Shown: piece after piece, positions 1 to 15,126 of the stretch | Position numbering within the stretch: position 1 is the first letter of the stretch | How the letters are laid out: each line of letters begins with the position of its first letter | Assembly: GCA_016711225.1 (NCBI GenBank) | Contig: JADJTK010000019.1 | Span: 79,446 to 143,445 of the forward strand | Direction of reading: 5' to 3' | Source: Opitutaceae bacterium | GTDB taxonomy: Bacteria; Verrucomicrobiota; Verrucomicrobiia; Opitutales; Opitutaceae | Length of the DNA stretch: 64,000 nt | Translations under genes and position numbers: made by a program | Notes under the pieces: generated by a model | Databases searched by the model: none | What the model was told of the DNA's origin: nothing | The model's input: the letters and a program-made list of their open reading frames with translations, nothing else

Positions 1-1388
1 GGGGTGCCCGCCTCGTCCTGACGGCGATAGCGCTTCCCGATGTTGCCGCCGTCGTCGTAGGCCACGTTGTAGCGGCGCTTGAGCTTGGTGTAGAGATCCT
101 TGGCCCGGCCCACGAGCTGCTCCTTGTTCTTGAGCAGCGGAAGCACGGCGACCTTGAACGGGGCGATGCGCGGGTGCAGGCGCAGCACGGTACGCTTCTC
201 CACGTTGCCCTTCTCGTCCTTCACATCCTCCTCGGCGTAGGCGGCGCAGAGCACCGCCAACAGAATACGATCAACACCGACGGCCGGCTCGATGACATGC
301 GGAACGACCTTGGCCTTCGTGGTCTCGTCGAACCACGTCTGCGGCACACCGGAGAACTTCTGGTGCTGCTGCAGATCGTAGTCGGAGCGGGCGGCGATGC
401 CCCAGAGCTCCTGCACGCCGAACGGGTACTTGAACATGATGTCCACGGTACGGCGGCTGTAGAACGCGAGCTTCTCCTTCGGATGCTCGTGCAGCGAAAG
501 ATGGCTCTCGGGCAGGCCGATGGACTTCAGCCAATCCTGGCACCACGTCAGCCACGACTCGTGGCAGGCGAGCCAGTCGGCGTCGGGCATGATGAAATAT
601 TCCATCTCCATCTGCTCGAACTCGCGGGAGCGGAAGATGAAGTTGCGCGGCGTGATCTCGTTGCGGAACGACTTGCCGACCTGGGCGATGCCGAACGGCA
701 GCTTCACGCGGCCGGTGTCGAGCACGTTCTTGAAGTCGACGAACATGCCCTGCGCCGTCTCGGGCCGCAGATACGCGACGGACGAGGCGTCGGTCATCGC
801 GCCCACGTTCGTCTGGAACATCATGTTGAACGAGCGCGGCGGGGTGAGATCGGGGTTGCCGGTGGCGGGGGAGGGGATCTGGGCGATCTCCTCGGGCGTG
901 GCCTCGGTGAACTCCTTCACCACGACCGGGGCGAGCGTCCCCTGGAGGGCCTTCTTGCGCTTGAACGTCTCGGCGCTCTCCTGGAGCTCCTCGGTGGTGC
1001 GCTCGCTCTCGAGGGCGGACACGTAGCCGGCCACCACACCCTCGACCACTACGGCGGCGAAAAACAACTGGTCGGCGCGGTAGCGCTGCTTGGAGACTTT
1101 GCAGTCGACGAGGGGGTCGGAGAAGCCGGCGACGTGGCCAGACGCTTCCCAAACTTTCGGATGCATGATGATCGACGACTCGAGGCCGACGATGTCGTCG
1201 CGGCGGTGGACCATGTCCTGCCACCAGGCGTTGCGGATGTTGCGCTTCAGCTCGGAGCCGAGCGGTCCGTAGTCGAAGAAGCCGTTGAGTCCGCCGTAGA
1301 TTTCCGACGACGCGTAGATGATGCCGCGTCGCTTGCACAGCGACACGAGCGTTTCCATGAGATTGTCGGACGAGGACGGCGTGGCCAT
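1..1388 (-). CDS. glyS: Glycyl-tRNA synthetase (one-chain alpha2 type), C-terminus cut by window edge
   Basis: Class II aminoacyl-tRNA synthetase that charges tRNA-Gly in the cytoplasm. The frame reads from an ATG at 1388 leftwards and stays open to base 1, giving about 462 residues, so the C-terminal anticodon-binding end lies outside the window. The start MATPSSSDNLMETLVSLC is followed by the N-terminal signature RGIIYASSEIYGGLNGFFDY, typical of single-chain (alpha2) bacterial and eukaryotic GlyRS. RPETAQGMFVDFKN and the motif 2 arginine in FRNEITPRNF are also visible, as is EFEQMEMEYF. The alpha2-beta2 type (glyQ plus glyS) is excluded because catalytic and anticodon regions are continuous. 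It is divergently placed from the SNF2 gene that starts 125 bases away. Recognition is from family motifs and is secure. Confidence 0.95.
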   Translation of the reverse strand, partial: MATPSSSDNLMETLVSLCKRRGIIYASSEIYGGLNGFFDYGPLGSELKRNIRNAWWQDMVHRRDDIVGLESSIIMHPKVWEASGHVAGFSDPLVDCKVSKQRYRADQLFFAAVVVEGVVAGYVSALESERTTEELQESAETFKRKKALQGTLAPVVVKEFTEATPEEIAQIPSPATGNPDLTPPRSFNMMFQTNVGAMTDASSVAYLRPETAQGMFVDFKNVLDTGRVKLPFGIAQVGKSFRNEITPRNFIFRSREFEQMEMEYFIMPDADWLACHESWLTWCQDWLKSIGLPESHLSLHEHPKEKLAFYSRRTVDIMFKYPFGVQELWGIAARSDYDLQQHQKFSGVPQTWFDETTKAKVVPHVIEPAVGVDRILLAVLCAAYAEEDVKDEKGNVEKRTVLRLHPRIAPFKVAVLPLLKNKEQLVGRAKDLYTKLKRRYNVAYDDGGNIGKRYRRQDEAGT

Positions 1389-1513
1389 AAGAGCAAAAGA
1401 GTTAGGGGAGTGGCCCGCTCGTGGTCAATGGCGCGGTTGGGCGAAGCGAAGGCAACGACCGCCCGAGTTTCTCGCCTTGCCGCCCCGGTTCGCACCCCCA
1501 CAAATCGACCACG

Positions 1514-5281
<3,768 letters not shown>

Positions 5282-5357
5282 GCGGCAGGGGACAGTCGAC
5301 CGAAGGAGGGCCTGCGCTGCCGCCGGCAAATGGCGCACCCCGGAGAGCCGCGCCCGC

Positions 5358-6026
5358 TCAGGGCTTTTCCAAGGTTCGCAGGTAGGCGATGACCGCATCA
5401 ACAGCCGTTTCGGGTAGAAGCTGCTTCTTCCTCCCGGTTCCTATCCGGGCCGGGTCCATCTCGCCATGGCCGGTGGTGATGATCTCCTTGAGTTCCGCAT
5501 CCGTTTTGCCCTGCACATAGGCGGAAGTGAGACGGGGCAAAGGCTTCTTGAAATACTCGTCGGCGAGCCGGTCGCCGTTGCCACCGGCTCCGTGGCAACG
5601 GAAGCACGTCGCCTCGAACGCCCCCTTGCCGGTGAGTTTGCCGATGGAGGGATCGACCACTTCCAGCACGACATGCTTGTGGCCTGCACCGGTGGCCAAC
5701 ACGAGGGCACCGTCGTCGCCGTCCATCCACACCTCGGCGAGCCGGTTGCGCCCGTCGACCTGATCGAATACCAGCCGGCTGTCGTCGAAGGGCGAAGTAT
5801 GGGCGAGCCGGGTGACCAGCGGCAATTTGGCCTTCTCCTTGCGCTCACGACTTACGATCAGGGAGCTCCCGTTCGGGGTGAGAGCGAAGGCGTAGGTGCC
5901 GGCCGGAAGCACCTTCCTGCCGGCGGAGAATTCGAAGGGGATGTCGACCTGCAGTCCTTGGCCGAAAGCCTGGGAGCCGAGCCAGAGAGCGGCGCAAGCA
6001 GCGGTAGCGAGCAATGAAGTTTTCAT
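5358..6026 (-). CDS. Secreted mono-heme cytochrome c fused to a beta-rich N-terminal domain
   Basis: Predicted exported electron carrier or sensor of 222 residues. The start MKTSLLATAAC at 6026 gives a clear signal peptide ending near ALWLGSQAFGQ; a longer frame upstream to 6482 has no coding character. Residues 24-110 resemble the small beta-rich exported family carrying a phrase like IPFEFSAGRKVLPAGTYAF, known mostly as stand-alone proteins. The C-terminal part is a class I cytochrome c: the heme attachment site CFRCH is at 141-145, and the methionine of GHGEMDPA near 190 is the likely sixth ligand. It ends with the usual helix AVIAYLRTLEKP. It is convergent with the SNF2 gene and divergent from the ERCC4 nuclease gene. 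The redox partner is not visible here. Confidence 0.8.
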   Translation of the reverse strand: MKTSLLATAACAALWLGSQAFGQGLQVDIPFEFSAGRKVLPAGTYAFALTPNGSSLIVSRERKEKAKLPLVTRLAHTSPFDDSRLVFDQVDGRNRLAEVWMDGDDGALVLATGAGHKHVVLEVVDPSIGKLTGKGAFEATCFRCHGAGGNGDRLADEYFKKPLPRLTSAYVQGKTDAELKEIITTGHGEMDPARIGTGRKKQLLPETAVDAVIAYLRTLEKP

Positions 6027-6273
6027 AGGACAGAGCGCGTGGGGTTCGCTTTGTTTAGATACGGGTTCGGAACGAAGGGGGGCCAGTTCTTGGCCGAAGA
6101 AAAGTGGGTGGAAGCGTAAGTGGAGCCCGCCGGAACTCGAACTTATAGGCATAAGCAGAACCCCTAATGATGGATCCATGTTCGCCGCGATCCCGAGATC
6201 GGGCTCTTCCCGGGGCGGTGGCGGGCCGTGGCGACGCGATTGCCCGGCAGCGGCGCTTGGCCATACTGCCGGC

Positions 6274-6987
6274 ATGGCGACAGCGACCGCCTCTGTACGC
6301 ATCGTAGCCGACGACCGGGAGAACGCCGGCGGGGTGATCGCGGAGCTCCGGGCCCGCGCCGACGTGACACTCGTCATCCGCCGTTTGGCGACTGGGGACT
6401 TCCTCGTCGAGGAACGCTTCGCCGTAGAACGCAAGACTCTCGCCGACTTCGCCGTCTCCATCATCGACGGGCGGCTCTTCAAACAGGCGGCGGCCCTGGC
6501 GCACGACCGCTGCCGGGGGGTGCTCGTACTGGAAGGGACCGGCCCCTCCGACGGCTTCGGCGTCAGCCGCGAAGCGCTGCAGGGGGCGCTGATTTCGGTG
6601 GCCGTGTTCTTCGGCCTCGCGGTGTTGCGGGCGCGCGATGCGGCCGAGACGGCCCAGCTTCTCGTCTACCTCGGCCGGCAGGCTCGGGAGTTCGCACGCG
6701 GCGGGCTGCCGCGGCCCGGCTACCGCCCGAAGGGCCGCCGGGCCCGCCAGCTCTTCGTGCTCCAGGGCCTACCCGGCATCGGGCCGGAACGCGCCGCGCG
6801 CCTGCTTGAGCATTTCGGCTCCGTGCCGGCCGTGTTCACGGCATCGGATCAGGCCCTGACGGCGGTTCTCGGTATCGGCCCGGCGGTGGCGGGGAGAATT
6901 CGTTCGCTGCTGCAAGCGGAGCCCGGCGAAGAGACGGCACCGCCGCCTGCGGGAGAGGCCACGCCGGGCGTGCCAAATCCGCAGTGA
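6274..6987 (+). CDS. ERCC4/XPF-Mus81 family nuclease with C-terminal helix-hairpin-helix
   Basis: Predicted structure-specific endonuclease of 237 residues. The nuclease domain carries the family signature GDFLVEERFAVERKTLADF, which contains the metal-binding GD and ERK-x3-D residues (near 40-58 from the ATG at 6274). The C-terminal half has two helix-hairpin-helix turns, LPGIGPERAARLLEHFG and LGIGPAVAGRIRSLL, as in XPF, Mus81 and archaeal Hef, which dimerise through this region and bind branched DNA. No helicase domain is fused; two SNF2 proteins encoded on either side could supply motor activity, but that is inference. ATG 6274 is chosen because upstream in-frame sequence is non-coding in character and overlaps the neighbour's promoter region. 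Such free-standing nucleases are uncommon in bacteria. Confidence 0.85.
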   Translation: MATATASVRIVADDRENAGGVIAELRARADVTLVIRRLATGDFLVEERFAVERKTLADFAVSIIDGRLFKQAAALAHDRCRGVLVLEGTGPSDGFGVSREALQGALISVAVFFGLAVLRARDAAETAQLLVYLGRQAREFARGGLPRPGYRPKGRRARQLFVLQGLPGIGPERAARLLEHFGSVPAVFTASDQALTAVLGIGPAVAGRIRSLLQAEPGEETAPPPAGEATPGVPNPQ

Positions 6988-7083
6988 CTGCCGCACCGGA
7001 AGGGCTTTGCTCGTACCCCGACCAACAAAAGCGGCCGTCGTTGGTGGCGTTGCCAGCCCTCCGTGACATAGCGGCTGGTCCGC

Positions 7084-7461
7084 TCACGCCGAGGCGCACG
7101 AGTTCTTCGTATTCCTACGCAGAAGGCCCAGGTGCAGCACTCCCACGAGCAGGCAAGCCACCGCGATCACAGGATTGGGCGTGGGGAAGAAGGCGAGCTC
7201 ACCCGCCGTGCGCGTGAGATACACCAGCGCGCCCAGCACAATGGCGCCGCGCCCGAGCCGTGTGCCAAGCTCGTTGCGACAAAGAAGAAAGGCGAAGGCG
7301 AGAAACCCGATCATGAGCAGACCGCCCACATTGAAAACATGCATCAGCGCGCGCACCTCCCCAGGGACCGGCAGGTGCTGAATCATCGGAAAGAGCAGCA
7401 GATGGAAGGCGACAAAGGCGGCGTTGAGCCCGCCACAAAGCCTCGGGAGAAATGGGGTCAT
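7084..7461 (-). CDS. Small four-helix integral membrane protein, unknown function
   Basis: A 125-residue protein starting MTPFLPRLCGGLN at 7461. Four hydrophobic segments are visible (around residues 10-25, 40-62, 70-86 and 96-112), with short polar loops and a basic C-terminus (LLRRNTKNSCASA). No catalytic motif is recognisable. The longer frame reaching 7617 would add an R/G-rich stretch overlapping the start of the following SNF2 gene, so the shorter start is preferred. It sits between the ERCC4 nuclease and the second SNF2 gene on the opposite strand. The function is unknown and the topology is read from hydrophobicity only. Confidence 0.6.
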   Translation of the reverse strand: MTPFLPRLCGGLNAAFVAFHLLLFPMIQHLPVPGEVRALMHVFNVGGLLMIGFLAFAFLLCRNELGTRLGRGAIVLGALVYLTRTAGELAFFPTPNPVIAVACLLVGVLHLGLLRRNTKNSCASA

Positions 7462-7603
7462 AAGCGTACCCACCACTCCACCGGAACACCGCCGCCCGAC
7501 AACCCCTCCGGGATGAACGGCGCCCCGCCGCGGCCCGACGGTCACGAGGTGCCACGTTTCGCCTCTTGCCGCAGGCAGAGGCAATGCGCTTAACCGTGAG
7601 CGA

Positions 7604-11314
<3,711 letters not shown>

Positions 11315-11456
11315 GGGGTCGGCGACTGACGCTCAACGAACGCCCGCGGTAGTACTATCGGTTGAATTGTAGGCAGCCTGCTTGCACGCGCTTTCTGCAC
11401 GGCGTCCTCCCCTGTGCCGCGCAGACGCAATCCGGAAGTCCGTGGGCCAGGAACGG

Positions 11457-11645
11457 CCACTCGGGTTATCACTTCTCCTTCGCCAGAAGTGGAACGCATC
11501 TGCGGACATCACGCCGGAACGGCTCGGTCCGCTCGCCATCCGAGCCTCGCGCGAGTTTGCCAAAGAATTGGAGGCAGGCGCCCTCATCACAATAGATGAG
11601 GATCGTCAGCGAGCCCGCATGCTCCCGCTCGGCATGGGCAGGTCG
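11457..11645 (+). pseudogene. Remnant resembling the C-terminus of a DUF5615-type predicted toxin nuclease
   Basis: In one plus-strand frame this stretch encodes DITPERLGPLAIRASREFAK followed by ELEAGALITIDEDRQRARML. That pattern (TPER, a helix, then LEAGALxxID and R-x-R-x-LPL) is typical of the last third of small PIN-like predicted nucleases found in toxin-antitoxin pairs. No upstream N-terminal half with the acidic catalytic residues is visible in any frame, so it is read as a decayed fragment. It lies at the edge of an AT-richer patch. The identification rests on remembered family pattern only and is tentative. Confidence 0.35.
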
Positions 11646-11653
11646 CCCGGCGT

Positions 11654-11890
11654 GTGCCAGCCGGTGCGGCGGTGAATGCTGGAGCCGAGAAACCGAAAAT
11701 TGACGACGCGGTGGGGCGACTCATCATCAAAGACCAATTCATGCCCCTTTTTGCCCCAAACATACATGGTACGTTGTATAAGTATGATGCGAGCGGTTAT
11801 GAAATTGTGAACCTGAGTTGTGGTGAAAGGCTTCCGAACTCGGATGCTGTTGCAGGATTAATCAGCCTATTACGTGTAATTGCGAAATAA
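11654..11890 (+). CDS. Small hypothetical protein
   Basis: An open frame of 78 codons from a GTG at 11654; an internal ATG at 11741 (MPLFAPNIHG) is another possible start. The C-terminal two thirds, IHGTLYKYDASGYEIVNLSC and SDAVAGLISLLRVIAK, has a protein-like composition, unlike the arginine-rich shadows nearby. Local base composition is clearly lower in G+C than the flanking helicase gene. No family is recognised. It ends 8 bases before the next start and could be cotranscribed with it. Confidence 0.35.
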   Translation: MPAGAAVNAGAEKPKIDDAVGRLIIKDQFMPLFAPNIHGTLYKYDASGYEIVNLSCGERLPNSDAVAGLISLLRVIAK

Positions 11891-11897
11891 ACATATT

Positions 11898-12543
11898 ATG
11901 AAGGTAGCTCATTTATCTGTTGCCCTATGTGTATGGCTTGGCGCGCAGGGAGGGCGAGGGGAGGCGCTGGGGGATGTCACGGAGGCTTTGGCCTCGTTCC
12001 CTGTCGATTCTAAGGAGTGTGCAATCGATGACCCAGCGAGCTTGGATGGGGCAGTGTTTCGGGTTCTGTGTGCAGAATGTCTTGGGTAAGCCCAATCAGA
12101 GCTTTTACGTTTGCTTGGTTCCGAAAGCCATCGATTCATTCGAACTCGTTTTGTTCGCGTTGCATGATGGGGTTGTCCGCAATGGTGCACAGCTAAACGA
12201 GCGAATTAGAGAGAGTACGAGAAGGAGAGATGTCGATAATCAGCTTGCGCGCCATATATATAGTGCCTGGGTTGCTGCGTTTAGTCGGGCACGATATCTG
12301 CAGTCTGGTGCAGTCGGATCGAATTTGTATGTGTCGGTGGCGCTCTCCTCTAAGAATTTCGGCTACATGCGTGCGTCATTCGATCAAGGTCGACCAGGAT
12401 GTACAACCGGTGATATAATGGAGGTCGGAAGGCTGATGTATGACTATGTTAGTGAAGTTGAGAATCGCGACGTAAAACGGAATCTTGAGAAGATGATCCT
12501 GTCGTGTCAAAAGCTCGAAGCTAGATCTGCCGGGCCGAACTGA
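11898..12543 (+). pseudogene. Secreted hypothetical protein, interrupted by a single-base frameshift
   Basis: The ATG at 11898 encodes an export signal (MKVAHLSVALCVWLGAQGGR) and about 60 residues before a TAA at 12087. The next frame continues without interruption to 12543 with protein-like sequence (KPNQSFYVCLVPKAIDSFE, later NLYVSVALSSKNFGYMRASF). Removing one G from the GGG at 12084-12086 joins the two as ...CLGKPNQ... and yields a 214-residue exported protein with several cysteines. The frame upstream of the break in the second frame is arginine/serine-rich and looks like a shadow, which supports one broken gene rather than two genes. Codon usage and G+C are unlike the neighbours, suggesting transfer. 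No family is recognised. Confidence 0.5.
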
Positions 12544-13534
12544 CGTCGTAGGTTTTTCGGGCTGTTTACCACGTTGCCGTCCGAAGAGGTGGCCGCGATC
12601 ATCGTAGCTTTTGTGCGCGCTGCGATCACCCCGGTTGCAGGAGCGGAAGCATGCCGGGGGCAAAAGGGGGCATGAAGAAAGTGCTGACAAAGTGTCCACA
12701 GGCGTGGCGGAAGGCTTCAGGGGCGAAATGGCTGAACGGCTGCGCTGTTCACGGCGGAGGCTCGGGCCGGATCAAACTCTCCTAGGAAACAGCCTCCGTT
12801 TCTTCCCGTCCCGGGCGGCACTCCGTGCCGCAGCCGTGACTTGCGAGCCCCGCTACGGGGCAACCGGCCTGTGCGGAGTCTTCCGGCCCGTCCTAAAGGA
12901 GCAGGCCACGACGTAGGCGGCGGCTCAGGCGGAGGTTCGCCCTCCAGGCTGACAGGCCACCTCATCGCATTGGCCTACGGGCAGACGCCGTTCTGGCGAT
13001 CGTCACCACGGCCGAAACGCAGGCAGGGACGCCTGAGCCACTCACCCGGCTCGCTCTGTGTTCTCCGCCCCTTTCGTGTCCTCTGTGACCGCATTTGCAC
13101 CGGGCCGAATTGGCGTCGGTGTTTTGGACGAACTGGCGGCGTAGGTTGTTCGGCCCGTTTGCCACGCGATCGGCGGGGAAGAGAGTGGCGCCGAACGCCA
13201 CCGAGCCCTCACGGCGCGGATATCGTAACGGAAAGCCGCAGGAACTTCCTCGTGTCGCCGGCACTCAGCGGCAGCAGCGCGCGCAAGAGTTCGCCTTGGT
13301 CATCACAATCCACATCGGGAGCCTTCGCCTGGGTGGCAACACCATCGGAGCCCACTCGACGAGATAGCCGGAGACTTCACCACCGAAGCTCACCACGGCG
13401 GTCTCGCGGCGACAATCGGTGAGCGCGACCGGGGAGCGACGTAGGCATGCTCGAGAACGCCACAAGGAACAACCGCGCTGGGTGTTCACGAGTTGAAAGA
13501 TCGTATACCACTTCGAGAAATGGGCCCAAGGAGC
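12544..13534. other. Gene-poor interval with degenerate repeats
   Basis: About 990 bases without a convincing gene on either strand; the open frames present are R/S/P-rich shadows. Two imperfect copies of a roughly 60-base segment flank it: near 12530-12575 (CCGGGCCGAACTGACGTCG then GTAGGTTTTTCGGGC) and near 13098-13175 (CCGGGCCGAATTGGCGTCG, then GTAGGTTGTTCGGCCC). A GTAG-headed palindrome-like element lies at 12913-12945 with the GGCGGAGGTTCGCCCTCC core. It looks like an accumulation site for small repeats. Confidence 0.5.
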
Positions 13535-15074
13535 TCAAGGTTCCGAGACCGAGACGCGCAAGAAGCGGCGTCCTTCAGCCGCGGCAACGGGAAGCGCCGC
13601 GCGAACCACCTCGGCGCTCCCATCACCATCGGCATCGGACAGCAGAACCGTGATGGTCGGTGCGCAGACGGACCAGGTGACAAGATCGGACGACGTTTCA
13701 TAGGTCCAAACAACCTGCGCGGTACGCGTGCGGCGGTGCGTCAGCAGAAGCGAGCGGCTGCCGGGATCAAACCCACCTTGCGGAGCTTGCAGCGAGGAAG
13801 ACCGGAACGGATCGGTGGCGAGCGCGAATTCGAGCAGGTTGATCAAGCCGTCCTGATCGCGGTCGTCGCCCTCGGCGGAACCGGGCCCGGTAAGGTCGCG
13901 CGCCCAGGCCCAGGCGATGTAGGTGTCCGCTGTCACCACGACACTGAGCGCGAGGGATCCCAGGCCGGTGCCGCCGAGGTTGCTGGCCCGGAGCGGAATC
14001 GTGTAGTCACCATAGTACCACGGTCGGCCGGAGATCACCCCGATGATCGGGTCGAAGACGAGGCCGTAGGGCAGGTCGTCGGCCCCGAACCAAGTGGGAC
14101 CGTGGTCCGCGGTGATCTGATAGCGAAACGTCCGCCCGGCGATGGTTGTCGCTGCGCTCGGCGAAGTGATGACAGGCTTCGGGATCGGCGCCGGTTCCAC
14201 CGTGAGCACGAGGGTGGCCTCGCCGGTGCCCGCGGCGTTGGTCGCGGAGATCGTGAGCGGATACACACCGATTTCCACGCACGTGCCGGAAATGACTCCG
14301 GTCGCAAACACGATCCCCAGTCCCGGCACGTCGCCCTCGACAGCGAAACGATCGGGCGCGTTACTCGCGGTGATCCGATAGGTGAAGGGCTGGCCGGCAG
14401 TCGCCGTGGCGGTGAGCGGCGAGGTGATCACCGGCGCCTGCGCTGCGGCAGTGAACGTGATCGCCAAGTCGCCGAATCCAGTCCCCACAGGGTTGGTGGC
14501 CGAGATGGACCCGGCCACCAAGCGGGCGCGCCGGTGGAGTACCCGAGAGCACACCGGTGACCGGATCGACCGATAAGCCTTCGCTTCCGAAGCTCGAGGA
14601 GAAACTCGTCGGATTGTTGGTCGCCGAAATCTGGTAACTGAACGGCCGGCCTAACACCGCCAACGCCGTCGAGGGGGAAGTGATCACCGGCTGCGCCGCC
14701 AAAGGAGGGCCGATCGTGATCACAAGGGAGGCCGAGCCGGTGCCGTCGGCATTGGTCGCGGTAATTTCCCCGCTGAAGGTGCCCTCGCTCGTGGGCACGC
14801 CGGAGACGGTTCCGCTGAGAAATCCGACCCCCAGCCCTCCGGCCATCAAGGTGGAACCAAACTTCGTAGGATTGCCGCTCGCAGCAATCTGGTAGCTAAA
14901 GGGCACCCCCTTATGGCCACTGGCCGTCAACGGCGAGGTGATCACCGGCGCGGCCGCGAACACGGCCGGCGTGAGCAACATGCCGACCAAGGAGACCTGA
15001 GAGCAAGACCGGCCAATCAGGCACGAGACGCAGCGCCACAAGGCAATAAACAAGCGGGAAGGAGAGGATGTCAT
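13535..15074 (-). pseudogene. Secreted protein with four putative Ig-type repeats and a shared C-terminal module; one-base frameshift
   Basis: Reading leftwards from ATG 15074 (MTSSPSRLFIALWRC), a signal sequence ends near LLTPAVFAAAP. Two Ig-like repeats of the He_PIG kind follow (each starting APVITSPLTA or QPVITSPSTA, with SYQI, SGTVSG, ITATNADGTGSA). The frame then breaks at the GGG at 14524-14526; deleting one base rejoins it to a second frame that carries two more repeats and the C-terminal module. The restored product is about 512 residues. The module contains DRDQDGLINLLEFAL, THRRTRTAQVVWTYE and a final GRRFLRVSVSEP. It is the first of three secreted genes in a row on this strand. The likely role is a cell-surface or released structural or binding protein. 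The break may be a sequencing error. Confidence 0.75.
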
Positions 15075-15126
15075 GGTAGAGAGGAACTCCTCGGCTGCTG
15101 CCGAAGCAGGAGGACAGGGCCGGCGC

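Noticed and set aside
271..1338. Long R/H/P-rich frame on the minus strand inside glyS
   Set aside because: It overlaps glyS in another frame of the same region and has only high-GC shadow composition (arginine, proline, histidine). The glyS frame has the family motifs.
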